Shown here one piece after another: positions 1 through 23,000 of a DNA stretch of 64,000 nucleotides. Source of the stretch: Xiphydria camelus (Eukaryota > Arthropoda > Insecta > Hymenoptera > Xiphydriidae). The notes beneath the pieces were generated by a model. It did no database searches. It saw nothing but the letters and a program-made list of their open reading frames with translations, and was not told the DNA's origin. Made by a program: the position numbers and the translations under genes. Numbering within the stretch: position 1 is the stretch's first letter; every line of letters begins with the position of its first letter. The stretch spans positions 4,846,001 through 4,910,000 of the forward strand of contig OY783195.1 in NCBI GenBank assembly GCA_963678675.1. The letters run 5' to 3'.

Positions 1-579
1 TGCGCGCCGTGGTGATACATACAGAGAGTGTATAAAAAATACGCAAGACCGAGCGGTCGGACGATCGATTCCAGAGAGATGCCGATCTTCCCAAAATGTC
101 CAGGAGTTTTCGTTGACTTTAGGAAATCACGATAAGACCGACCGAATCGCCGGTGCACCGCATTTAAATCTACTCTCGGTATCCACGCGAGAATAACCGA
201 CTACTACGGTGCCGTGTGACCCCCTTCTGCTCATTCTTTTTTACACACACCGCGTCGAGTGCAGTCGAGTACGATAACGTTTTCAACGTTGCTCTCCGCA
301 TCGACCTACCGACTTCTCGAAGCACGTTAACCAATGCCACGCGACCTGTACCATTCTTCTCACCGCTTGGGTCTATCGACACAGCCGTCGTGTGTACATC
401 AATCTCGATCCGCTCCCACGACGAAACGCTCGGCTGCCAGCAGGCGCTCGTGGAGAGTTTTTCGAATAACGAAGATCCAACGGTGGTCCGGATAGTTCGG
501 GCATTGAGCGAAGATGGCTAGAGCTGGCGTAATTTCACGCGAGGTCTCCTCGGGTACAAGCTGTTCGCTATGTCAGACA

Positions 580-602
580 GGAGGAGGAGGAGGAGGAGGA
601 GG
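580..602. repeat. (GGA)n trinucleotide microsatellite
   Basis: About 23 bases of uninterrupted GGA repeats. It encodes poly-Gly, poly-Arg or poly-Glu depending on frame, which inflates the open frames across it. Confidence 0.9.
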
Positions 603-3569
603 TCTCCCGTATGTGCGTCGGAGCTTTGGAGAACGGCCAGCGGCACAACGTTACCCTGCACCGTGCGACGAGGCAGCGCCTCTACCTCGCGAAAAGCCCC
701 TGCAGGATCCGTCGTCCTCGCTCTCCTATCCCGTTGTATTTCGCGGTGCACCATCCGTTCTCCTCCGCCATGCACCCTTAATTCCGAGGTACCGCGGGGG
801 CTCTACGCGGCTCACCCTGCTAGCGACGGGCACGGTAAACGATGGGGGTGCCTACCTCATACCCACCTACTATTCGAGCGAACGAGTTTACCCCTCTCTC
901 GGCGACGTATTTCTTGCGGGAGAACAACGGTACCCCGCAGCGTCGTTGGTGGCTTGGATAAGAGGGATGTGTACCGGGGTGAAATCGTGTTTTCGGGTTG
1001 AGGGGATAAAAATATGTATTCTCATTCCGGAAGCATCCTACACCGGTCTTATTTCAAATCCGAGAGCAACATTGGTAAAGATACGGACACACACGGTTCG
1101 TGCATAAATACAGAGCTTCGAGGAGCTTTCTCTTTACGAGTTACAATACATTAAAGTTCCACAAAAGCGCTCCTCTGCGTTCAACCTATTCTTACCTCGA
1201 GATATACGCATCCATATAAATTGCTTTACCTTAAAACACACCTCAGCGCTCGCGGAACGCAGGGACAACGCGAAGAACGATTATGTGTGTATCTGGAGAT
1301 GTATAGGGGTTGCCCTTCTTCACATTCGCACTCGTATAAATACAAATGCGTGTGACCGTACACGCTCGCAGATAAAAAGACGGCGCGACGAATGACAGAA
1401 CGTAGACGTTGATTCGATAAGGAGAAAAAAGCGCTTTCGAGGGTGAGTCGAACCCCCTCCCTCCTCTCCCCCTCAATCGACGTCTCTATTTTTAACAGAC
1501 GATACCCTGACAGTAGTTCCATCGCCTCTTCCATTCTCGCGTCAACTCTTAGCCTCGGCTTTCTCCGGTCTTTTGAGACGACCGATTTTTTCTCTTTAGG
1601 GGCGCTGCAGCGGTGGAGAGGACCGAAAGACTTGGTTTTCGGGAAATGTTCTCGCAGGTAGCGTCGCGTTAGACTTGTCGATACGCACTGCGCCGTGTGG
1701 CGGAAAGAAAAAATTGGCGGTAATTCTCTCTGCTCATTCCGAGGACGGCGGAACTCTAGTGTCCGCAGATGGGCACCTTGATGCAACCCCTTCGACGGCC
1801 TGTTCTTCTTTTTCCACCAGTTCGTTACACGCTTTATTCCTTCCTATTCTCGCCACTGGCGAGAATGGCTCTCGAAGCATTTAATTGCAGGTGGGTACTT
1901 CGCTGCTCCGACGTATATTTACTACGACTACGAAGTGCGTAGCGTCTGTAGCGAGAGAACTAGAGTGGAAGAGAGGTACCTGCGTTAGCTCTTACACTCG
2001 CTTTTCGTTCCATCGGTTATAATCCATCAGCGCGCTTCATTATCACGGTGCAATGTGGTATTTAATTTTTGTTAGAGTTACATAGGATGGTTCCGAAACA
2101 TTGCCAGGCGAATTGCGATCTCGCTCCGCAACTGTATCGATACAAATTCGATTCCGTGGGATGCAATTTTCGCGCTGGAATTCTTCGGAAGTACAGTCAT
2201 TGTTGACTCGTTCTCTTCTTCCCGCTCCGGTACAGAATTCTTCCGAAAGAGAAAGAAGACGGATAATGTAATGCCTAGGTAAAAACAAGAAGCGAAAAAG
2301 GGTGATTCAATATGACTACGGCTCTTCTCTTCCTTTATCGACGAGTGAATAATAACCCCTTTCAAACTGCCTCGCCATAAGGTTCTTCCGCAAGAAACGT
2401 AAGACGCATAAAATACCGAGCGGGTGAATAAATGCGATGAAAGAGGATCGAGTGGGCGGAGTCGAAAGCTCGTTCGGTCATGGGTTACACGCGCTGTAAA
2501 TCGCAATGAAACGGGACAAGCGTGCAACGCAAAGTCAGAACGAAGAACAGAACGCGGAAGAACTTCTCGACGAACTTCTCCCGTCTCGTATGTTTCCTCC
2601 TCCCTCTCCATCGTAACGATACTCTTCACCTCATCGAATAATGTAGCTTCCAAATTGACGGCTTTTAGCTTTTAGTCCGAGCGCGTCACTCCGCTGGGAT
2701 TCACGGCACGAACGGCGAAGTAGCTTCACAGGAACATTGCCTTCATTTCCGGGCGGATTTGGGCTGTTTTTTTTGGAGTTCTTATCATTTACCCACTGCG
2801 ACAACGGCGACGGCGACAGCAGCGATTGTTATTGTCCCGTTACTTAAGACGTCTACTGATATTCTGATCACATTTCCTATTTCGGCTTGTTGTCTTATAT
2901 AGATCGATAATTCCTATCTTTATACCTAAATCAGTAAAATGCATCGGTAATCACTAAATTCACACATATAGCCACTCGAGAAGAAAAAGTCTGCACGACA
3001 AGAATTCACTGTGTTAATCACTGATTTGATCGAATCTACCAACACTTTCCTCGATGAAGATGAAAGTTCAACACAGATATGACCCTCTCTCTTCTCCCCT
3101 TCTCCTTTTAAATCTATTGAATGCAGGGAAAATGAAAAGCTATAGTCGCATTTCTTCATCTGTATAAACCCGATATAATCTTTTTCCTCTTTTCTTTTTT
3201 AATTCCGATCCCCATGAGAACATACGCTCCGAGTAGCAATCCAAGTTTAGACATAGCTGAAGAAGAAACCCGGGGCGGGCTTTTAATCATCGCGACATTT
3301 CCGATACCGCGTGCGAATATAACCGACGGGTGATAGATTCCTGCGTATCCGGTGGTGAGAGAGCTGGTGCGCGGGTGTTGCATTGATAAATTGCTCTCCC
3401 CATCCTGTTAAGGTTGGTGTAACGCACAACGGCGGTAATGGTGATGGCAATGAGTGATTCGTGTGCGACAATGAATTTTACACGCAGCTGTACGATTAAT
3501 TCGGGGTCTACTGAACTCGCGCAGGCAAAACACGTTCTGCGTGACTATTACGAGGTAGGCTTTCGTCTT

Positions 3570-3653
3570 ATATCGTCACCCCAATATAGGTTTGTTCAAT
3601 GTCCCATTCCCAAAAGGAGGATATTGAACAAAACTATATCGAGGTGACGATAT
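3570..3653. other. 84-nt near-perfect hairpin (pre-miRNA-like or miniature foldback)
   Basis: The arm at 3570-3604 is the reverse complement of 3619-3653 at 31 of 35 positions, around a 14-nt loop. Arm length, loop size and scattered mismatches resemble an animal miRNA precursor. Neither arm matches an insect miRNA I recognise. A very small palindromic transposon remnant is the main alternative. Confidence 0.55.
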
Positions 3654-3664
3654 CCATATTATAA

Positions 3665-3985
3665 CTTCTACAGCCCCAACACACTCTCTACACTCCTAAT
3701 ACATCTTCCACAGCTCCACCACTCCCTTTTCATCCCCGATACAACTTCCATAGCCCCACTCCACAATGAGTGTGGTAAGACTGCGGAAGACATATTAGGG
3801 GTGTAGAGGGTGTGGTTTAGCTATGGGAGACGTTATAGAGATGTAGAGGATGTGTTGATCTTAAAAAAAAAAACTAGTGATGGAGAGGGCATGTAAAGGA
3901 TTTCGAACAAATATTGAGGATGAAGAGGGTGTTTTGGGGTTCTAGAACAAGTATCAGGAATGCAGGAGGTGTGCTGGTACATCAG
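3665..3985. repeat. Degenerate minisatellite with inverted units
   Basis: Variants of a roughly 50-base unit recur here. On the plus strand from 3790 the recognisable core is gA-rich followed by GTAGAGGGTGTG-like sequence (near 3806, 3844, 3926 and 3968). From about 3671 to 3760 the same core appears in the opposite orientation (CACTCTCTACACTCCTAATA type). The inverted halves could fold on each other. Confidence 0.5.
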
Positions 3986-6900
3986 GATTCGGGCACGGAT
4001 TGAGAGCAAGATTGGTCTGTCGTTTCTTATTATAGTCTATGGAGGTAATCCGTGAGTCTAGATGTCTCACAGTCTCTACTATATGAGAAATAATTGGAAT
4101 TTTTAGAGCAGAGAAAATACCGGCTCAGATTGTGGGTTAAAATTCAAAGTGGAGGAGTATACGAGGCTATTACTCATCCTCGCTTGATAGTCGGGTACAA
4201 ATTGAAGGGATGATGACCCGGCTAGACATTCTTTATAATATATTATATACCTATACATAAGTATTTAGAGTGAAAAAGAGAAATAACGTAATGTAGATGA
4301 ATTAGAGAGAATAATGTTTCACGCGAATGTAATGAGAATGGCAATAAAGGAATGCATTATATAATAGATAAATGAAGAATAATATTGTTTAATGAATTCT
4401 TACCTATCCGTCTGATGCTCGATGTTCCCAAGTTCTGTGTCCAGAACCGCAGCCTGAAGTCGAGCTCAGCAACCAGCAGTCGCTCAAAGACTGACAAAAT
4501 GTTATCATCGTCGGGACCTTCTTATACAAACAATGCCAGTTCTCCTCTTTCTTTTATTCACGAGCCAAGATTCTTTTATCGCCTTATGCACCAATGCTCC
4601 TATTTTTTCCCCGCAACCCGTACAGAATTGCGCAGATGCTGTGCAGCTAGGCACTCGTGGGAGGTGGAATCGCGAGTCGAGGAAAGCGCCCACCCGACCA
4701 ACGAGGGCGAGATTAGCGAATGTTACGGTTTGCGGAGGTCGGGAGGGGTTGGTTAGTCCATTAGTTTGTGAAAGCTCGCATCCCGTATGATTTACCGAAC
4801 CTCCAGAGTCCGATAAGACTCCTGACTGCTGTAATTCACTCGTTGTACCTATTATCCTGCACGCTTTCCGCGGTTTCCGAGCGCGTCGGGTATATAGTCA
4901 CCCCCTCGCGCATTTACGTGGGTTTCGCGCGTCGAGGAGGGAAAGTATTCGAAACTTCCGTTCAATGAAGCAAGGGGGTTTCTTTCTTCGACGGGCGGTT
5001 GGGCGTATCGAATGCCCTTTCCTTCTTATCGAATTCTAGATCGAATATTCAGCAGTTCTCGAACTGATGAGGAGGAGGGTTTGGAAAATTTAATTAAATT
5101 AGTGTTAAATATGGCAAGCGTCGTGATTGGGTTGGGGTTCAAATAAATGGCCACTCATTTCGATTTATAGTATACTACGAGTACATTTTTGAAGTTCGTA
5201 GCACGAGGTTAGGTAACTAAAATATACATTTTTGGAAGTATAGAGTATATACATATGCCTATGTTACGGTTCCTATCACGGTTCATGAACAGCAGTAAAG
5301 GTATTCGATGGCGTGACTCTGTTTACGTGGAATACCTTTGTCCTCTCCTCATTATTAAATGAAGGGTGCTAATATTCTCGCTATCCGTGACGGAACGCAA
5401 TTTCGAGAAGGGCATGTTACTTTCTCTCGATCGACCCTTCATTCTCCTTATTTGACAGGTCTGGTGTTGGTTTAACTAATCTCTTTTGTTTTTGTAGAGG
5501 ATAGCTTGGTAACGCTAGGTTATGTTAGGCTCGACAAACGCTTTCGATAACCGAATTTCAATTTATTGGAGCGCTCCGAATAATATTGCTTTTTTTTTTA
5601 TCACGCCACCTATACTTATTCTACCATCACTTGTTTTGTTAAAAATTGCATTACCTTCAGCCTTTGGCGCCCATAATATGTACGTTGCAAAACTTATTCG
5701 CCCGTATTACGGGTACCTAAGACTCGAACCTACGTAAGCTTCAACCCTCGCTAGCCAGGTTCGCGTCAAAGTAACTTTTACGAGTGACTTTTATCGCGCC
5801 TCGGTTAGCGCGGTAAGAACTCGCAAGCTACACCGTCTCCCATACTGTATAGCGCGGCTGTACCAATGGCCAGTCGTGAAGTCGTATTCAGTAGCGAAGT
5901 AACTTATCTAATTAATGATAATTAGTTCGGAATGTTGAAAAGAGCGATAACGTTCAACTTTTCGTTTCATCTAAATAACCCGTAATCAACTTTCTCGCGA
6001 TGGCATCTCGACCCCTTTCCGCAGTTCGTTCCTCCGCGTAGTTTTCCTGCGGCAATTTAGATAGCGGAGCGTTTCGTTTTCACGAACAATAAGCGTAACA
6101 CACACATATAGCTATATGTATATTTCTTTGACTAGATGGAAAGTCGAGTGCGGTCATAATTTCTAGCAACGTCGTCTTTTCGGTGCCATAACGTGGTCCT
6201 GTGAATCGACGAAGACCAAAAGTCGGAAGCTGCAATTCTCTGTCTGCGTTTAGCCCGCGTCGGCTCTTATTTGGGAGCAGCCTTTCCCGCGAGGGATATC
6301 GTGCTGATCTGCAACCCCTTTCGAGTGAGAACGCGTTTTCCGTTTCCTCCTCCTTACCAATCCACTACGAGCCACCAATCTTGGGCGAAGGAAGTTTCTA
6401 TTATCTCGCAAGTACCTACCTACTTATGTAATATACATCGGCCCTCCACCTCTCTTACAAGTCTAGACGTACTAATCTAGAGTCGGTCGATCGTACAACT
6501 TATTCCAACTTCTCGCAAGTCTTCCTTGGAATAATTTTCGAGAAACGCTGCGAATATCGCCCAGCTGCAGTTGCAGGACCCAGATTTGCCGGACGAATGA
6601 ATTAATGCGATGTAAACGGTATGAAGACGACGCGGCGCATTCATCTTGATCTGTGTACCTGCTTTGAAATCATCACTGTAGCGGGTTTCAATACCCGTCA
6701 TCGGAATGCCTCGTTTATACTCCAGGGATATACCCTCTTTCTTTTTCTCTCCCTCTCGCTCTCTCATTTTCGTCATCCAACACCCTGGCAACACCCATAC
6801 CGGTTGTAAAGATTGCGCGTATCCTTACCTCAAAGAAGACCCACCTTATACTCCCTTCCCACGTACGTCCACTCGCAGGATCGCGCAAAGCCGCCGTATC

Positions 6901-7087
6901 CCGATGATCTCGATCCATCTTCCTTCCGTCTTCTCGTATAAATAAGACGAGATTATCGCGAGCATTCCTTTTCTCTTTCTCCCTCTTTCCCTCTTCCCTT
7001 ATATACACATACAGCACCGTATATCGCGTTCGCCACCTTCCTGAATTTTTTTCATCTCCGGAAGACTCGACGCGCGATTTAAGTCGC

Positions 7088-7088
<1 letters not shown>

Positions 7089-7128
<40 letters not shown>
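7089..7128. repeat. (GA)20 dinucleotide microsatellite
   Basis: About 40 bases of uninterrupted GA, inside a longer purine-rich tract. GA repeats are potential GAGA-factor-like binding sites in insects, but no other regulatory evidence is visible here. Confidence 0.95.
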
Positions 7129-7131
<3 letters not shown>

Positions 7132-7849
7132 TGAGGAGGAAAGACGATTTTTAAAATTGCGAGAAAAGACGAGGAAAAGGAAGAGAGGAAATGTAGCGAC
7201 AGGAGTCATCTCCCGCTCTACCATTTCCCATTGTCTATTCTCTTTCGCGCAGCAGTGCTATTGGCTGTAGGGTCAGCGTAGTCGCGGGGACGAGCTGCAA
7301 ATACAAATAGGAACTGAACTGAAACGGGAATGGAGAGACGAGGAGAGGATGAGAGGCGAGAGAAAGAGGATGAAGTGGACCTACACCGACAGGATGAATA
7401 AGTGGCTCTCTAGGGGTGGTTCGGTGGGGGGTGGGTTTCAGTAGACACGCGCGTGCGCGCGTGAGAGCGAGAGAGAGAGGACGAGGGAGTACCGGTGATG
7501 TTCCGGTCGTTTGCACGTCTCGTACGCGAGCCATTCGCCAATTTACTTTGTACCGACAAAAATTACCGGGGATTTCTAAAGAATTTACCTCAAAACTAGA
7601 CTCGATTCGGAGGGGATGGAAGAACTTCTCCGAGATACCTTGCCGGAGGGTGTCTACAATGTGAGGGAGGGTTTCGAATTTCGAACTGCGTCCGACGAGA
7701 TCAGCCTCTTCTTCGAATGTGGAAATGACGTCTCTAGTGCTATTGCTATTCCCTGGGACCGGTTCTTTTTCACTTTTCGACTGAACGTTTATTCGATTAT
7801 GTATTCACAATTCGCCAATTACATGGCTGTTGTTTTCTTTCTGTTGCAG

Positions 7850-18416
<10,567 letters not shown>

Positions 18417-18440
18417 TATAGAAGGCGACAAGCCGTCTGA

Positions 18441-19433
18441 GGCTTGCCTCCAGACCCGGAGGTGTCGAGCTCTTCCTCGTCCTCGGAGTTCACAGAGTCC
18501 GAGAACGGCCGTGACCGGGTCTCCTCGAGTCTCGCGGCAGTCGAGACCGTTTGCGCAACTTCGGAAAGTACCTCCGGAAACAATTATACGCGTACAAATC
18601 TCGCGCGGACCGATCCGACGTCTTCGTGGCAGGAGCGCGGCCGCCGGTCGCCCACTGTCGCGTCGGAGCGAACGATGACGGCTCCGGCGCGACAGCGGCA
18701 ACGAGTTGCCCTCGAACAGAGGCACCCGACGAGCGTGGAAGATCACTTCGGAGACCTCTATTCGGTCCGCGGCTCATCGCACTCGCAGGAAGCGACTGCG
18801 GATCATCTCGCGATATCACGCCCTGAAGATTCCCCCGGTAAATTCAAGCTGGAGCTGTCGGACTTTTACGGCATGTGTTTCTCGCGCGGCGGTGACGGGC
18901 CCCGAGAAATTTCCTCGCAGCGCGACGCGAATCCAGCGACGCGCGACCACTTCATGGTGCCGACGTACTACGGCCACGAAGAGGCGGGCCGGAGGATCTC
19001 TTCCCTCTTTAATCCCCAGTTCCTGCCGAACTTCAACGACCTCGCGATGAATTGCGATCGTCAGAGATCTTACGGGGCCTTTGAGCGATTTCTCGTGGAA
19101 CCGGAAGGGGGTACGATGATCACCCCGCGCGAGAATTTCAACTTGGACTTCTACGAGCCGCACCGTGGATTCGACGAGGCGTTTCCGACGAGCGGCGACG
19201 CCTTCGATCCGAATTTGCGCTTGGACACACGCTCGCAGAAGTGTCCGCGGTTGCGGACGAGCGCGGAAAACGACAATATCTTCCCACCGGAGCAGCGTCT
19301 GCTCGAAAGTCTGCGAAAGGCGAATTACGACTCGGCGGATCACGAGTTCGCGTCGCTCAGGAATGCCGCGGCTCCGAGCAACGAGTGCAAAGTCGACAGG
19401 TTTACGAGAATCGCGCGGACTGAACTCATTTGA
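18441..19433 (+). CDS. 330-codon open frame in phase with and just after the Sema1a stop (unknown product)
   Basis: I do not recognise this protein. The reading frame continues that of the Sema1a last exon past TGA at 18414 and TGA at 18438, then stays open for 330 codons to TGA at 19431-19433. Codon third positions are overwhelmingly G or C, as in the preceding exon, which argues for real coding sequence. The product starts with a Ser/Glu-rich stretch (SSSSSSSEF), then an Arg/Thr/Ser-rich region, then a more ordered aromatic part with FKLELSDFYGMCFSRGGDGP, FNPQFLPNFNDLAMN and ENFNLDFYEPHRGFDEAFP. There are no transmembrane segments. The first in-frame ATG is at 18675 (252 residues). Possible identities: readthrough tail of Sema1a, an alternative terminal exon using the AG at 18452-18453 (its phase fits the donor after 16768), or a separate cistron. 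Confidence 0.55.
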   Translation, partial: GLPPDPEVSSSSSSSEFTESENGRDRVSSSLAAVETVCATSESTSGNNYTRTNLARTDPTSSWQERGRRSPTVASERTMTAPARQRQRVALEQRHPTSVEDHFGDLYSVRGSSHSQEATADHLAISRPEDSPGKFKLELSDFYGMCFSRGGDGPREISSQRDANPATRDHFMVPTYYGHEEAGRRISSLFNPQFLPNFNDLAMNCDRQRSYGAFERFLVEPEGGTMITPRENFNLDFYEPHRGFDEAFPTSGDAFDPNLRLDTRSQKCPRLRTSAENDNIFPPEQRLLESLRKANYDSADHEFASLRNAAAPSNECKVDRFTRIARTELI

Positions 19434-20093
19434 TCGGCGGATTTCGTCGAGACGCCATTTTGTGCTTCGAACGTTAGAATTAATGAGTAATTACTCCTCG
19501 TTGGAGTTGTGTATAGAGACCAACGATAGGCCGCGACGTAACGCGATTTACGAGATCGCAGGTCGGCGCGGAGATGCGAAACCTTGACTCGCGCGTTGCA
19601 TCGCTGTTGCGAAATATCTCATCATCGCCGAGATGTGCGCGTGGTCGTACGTCGAGGCCGCGGCATTTGTAGTTAGGGTTTCTCATTTGCTGGAACTGCA
19701 TTTTGAGAGCGTATCTCTTGTCGGGGGAGACTCGATTGCGAGTACCTTGAAATTTTGCTCGCGATAGACGCTGCCCGACCAACCACGACGAGATACGCAT
19801 AGTTCCGCGCACGGATGCTTCCTGTTTCGTAATTTTGTGTCAAACTTATCCATCTTTTCTCATTCATGATTTGTCTCTAAAATATTTCTACCTCGAGCAC
19901 TTGACCGGGTACTGGAGGACTTATAGCTCTGACGTTACGGCGGCTGGACCTACTTCTGACTGGTGCCTTGACTTCGCGTTATAAGGTATTTAATATTTTA
20001 GCTTTCAATATATATAACTCTTCTCTATGCTGCCGTTTCGACGTAGAGCGTCGTTAACGGGGATAACGGGTGCGTAAAATCTCCTTCATTCTT

Positions 20094-20099
20094 AATAAA
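20094..20099 (+). terminator. Candidate Sema1a poly(A) signal AATAAA
   Basis: Canonical AATAAA, about 1.7 kb after the Sema1a stop and 660 bases after the stop of the downstream open frame. Another AATAAA lies at 20826. Which one is used cannot be told from sequence. Confidence 0.35.
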
Positions 20100-23000
20100 G
20101 CAGATTTACGGTCGTTTGGCCCGGGAACTGTTACCGCGACTGTTGCAAAATGCCGTTTATATCGTTAATGAATTACGAAACACACACCCTTCTAATCGTG
20201 AAAGGAAATCCTTGCTACTGTGAAACGCGTCGACTCTGTGCAATCTCGTGGTATGATTCGTCATTCGTGGTATTATCAATGCAGCCGTTGTTATCGCTAA
20301 TGAAGCAACAAGTACCAATTTTAGTTGAAAAGGAGCAGTACTCCAATACATACATGTATCCGTACGGATCGTAAACCGCGTTGCGCGAACACGAGAGAGA
20401 AAGATATCCGAGAACGATAATGCGTAGATCGTAAATGTAAAATGTGATATCATTAGAGGAATGTGTTCTTAGTAGTGGCCTGTTAGGTGCGTAGAACAGA
20501 GAAGATAATGAAACGTTGAGTAGGACATAAGCATTCGCAGTAAACGAGGCGTGCCTTCCATGTACATTTTTGTTGGTATTTTCGATCTGTATAGGGACGC
20601 GAAGAAAGCGAGAAAGGACTTGGGCAAGTGCCTCGGTTTTTAAAGACTATTTGGTAGGACGGAATAAGGAGTAAGAGATTTAACGGGAAGTTGGAAATTG
20701 TTGCGCCGACTGCTAATAATTATTACCATTGCCGAGCCGCGAGGAACGAGTTTCCAGAAGCGTCGAATCGGAGAGCCGTTGCTGCGCGGTTATTTTTCAA
20801 GGGAATCTTCAGTGGCAAATCTGTAAATAAATACATAATCTTAGTTTAAGAGAGAAACAAGGAGATAGCTTCTCCAGGATCGTGACAAATTTCGTATTTC
20901 CAATTGTTCGCGCGTCCTCGAAAAGGCATTAATGGCTATGTAATAATTAGAGCGGATCGTTAACGCGTTTAGAGTCTAATAAAAATGTCGAATCAACGAT
21001 CTCGCTCGATTCGAGAATGCGCGACAAATGAACGACTCGGGGAGAGTGCGTACCTATACGTACTGCGATCGCGAGCGTGAATCGTGAGAGTAGGGGGCAA
21101 GCGGGAAATTTGTGTAAATATACGTGAAATTATTATTGACACTGCGGAGCGCGACTCGAGTACGCGTATACTCGCTCGACGCTTTGTTTGTTCCGCGAAG
21201 ACGAGTACGATGCACACACACATTGAACGTATAGATTTTTTTCTAACGGGGCGGAGATATGTCCGCATTGCAGGATGGCAGCTATTTTACATTTCTATGA
21301 ATTTATAAAAAAAAAAATCCACCGCAAAACATTTGCCAAGCCCGAAGAGATACATTCTACAAAACACGCGTATATTCGACGTTGGCAAATTTTTTCGCAC
21401 GCGCGACACTGTTATATACTCCGAACCCACGACTTAGGTACCTTATATTAATATTAGATATATCGACGAGCAGTTATACATATTACAAATATACGTATAT
21501 ATAATTATAGTTCTAAATTTAGGCAAGTTGAGGAGATATATGAACAAATATGTATACACATGTTTTATTAGGAGAATACTTAAATCCATAGGACTACTCT
21601 TTGTACAGAGTGCTCCATTTAAAACTGAATCTTGTACAGAGATGAATTCGACTATTTACGACGAAGCCGGGTTAATGAATTTTTTTTTATATGGGTCTTT
21701 TGACTCTAATTTATAACAAATGGATATATATTGTTTTTCATACGCTCTTTGTATTTTTTTTTCTCTTTGCTTTTTGTTATTCGCATGCAAGGAAGAGCTT
21801 TTCGAATGATTCGAGAACGAAGATCGTATAACAATTATTTTGTGCGGTTGTGATATCGGTGAATAATAGCCGATAGACACCGAACATTTCAGTTTTAAAT
21901 CGAGTCGCCCTACAAGATGTTTTACACGTTCTAGCGTAAAGGAAGGAAAATTTCGCCGATACGAGTATAATGTATCGCGACACTAGACACGATCGACTCT
22001 TATTGTAGTAAATTGATTGGGATAATTAAATATAATTGCTACATTCCAGTAAAGCCAGGACTGCCACCCGTATATGTTAAGAACTGTAGTTTGTAGTAAT
22101 TTAATTTTTATACAGATCGAATGTGGCGAAGGAAGAGCAACTTCACTAGAACTCGAGATGTTTCCTTAAATCGTGTAAATTGTTGACTAATTGTTCGCTA
22201 AGAGTGGAGGGTTTTATATGTACTAGAACACGGATACCTTCTGTGAAGAAAATTGTCGATTATACGCATCGTGTAGCGTGTAAATTTTTCAATAGCGAAC
22301 ATAATCACGCAGTGCTTCATTGAAATTTACTCGTACGTATCTTTTTTTTATACGTATCGATAGTTCAACTGATCTAATCATTGATTACATAATTCGCTTG
22401 CACTGTCATTTAGAAATTGCAGTTGTAGCATGCGCGAATTTTTGATCAACCAATCAACGGCAATGGTCCATCTTCTTTCGCTTAAATCCCGGAAATAAAA
22501 GTATATACCGTGTCGGTTCTAACAAAAGTAATGGCACATCGATAAGACGACGACGCGATGCTTTTAGCCTCTTGTTATGATTAGATGCATGATAAAGTTT
22601 GCAGTGGCCTTATATCATACTTCTTACGTTTTAGATGCTAAATATATCGAAAAAATTATTGATATGTATCAAGAAGTGTAGCCTGTACCATTGTGACGCC
22701 TCAATTATTTCAATGGATGATAAGAATGAAACGGAAGCATTAGTCTTTAATCCGAGTATCAGCAAGTGTTTTGAGATACTCGAAATAAAAGAAAATACTT
22801 CTCTTTATTCATATGACCCGATGATGCGTATAAATAATTATTAAGGTACTTTCGCGATATAGATAAATTATACATTTGTCGCGTTTGAATATCATCGTCA
22901 TTTTTTCCAACTTGCGCGTCGTTTTCAATGAATAAAGTTCTTCCGAATTCACATACAAAAGCGCATAACGTAGGCCTAGATTACACGTTGACTTCGACGC

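Larger units (their letters stand above)
1..7849. other. No supported gene: DNA upstream of the first visible Sema1a exon
   Basis: Open frames here are short, overlap on both strands and match no family I recognise. The stretch probably belongs to a long 5' intron (or 5' flank) of the semaphorin gene, because the first visible semaphorin exon starts in mid-domain at 7850 and I could not find the preceding sema-domain exons. It holds a GGA trinucleotide run (580-602), a hairpin (3570-3653), a degenerate repeat array (3665-3985) and a GA microsatellite (7089-7128). Confidence 0.5.

Noticed and set aside
514..1107. 197-codon plus-strand open frame
   Set aside because: Contains poly-Gly from the GGA repeat, overlaps equally long frames in two other readings and shows no recognisable domain.
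5505..5530. TTAGG-like words (insect telomere unit)
   Set aside because: Only isolated copies, not a tandem array.
5690..5745. Minus-strand GGTTCGAGTC resembling a tRNA B box
   Set aside because: Flanking bases do not form a T stem, and no acceptor stem or A box was found at tRNA distance.
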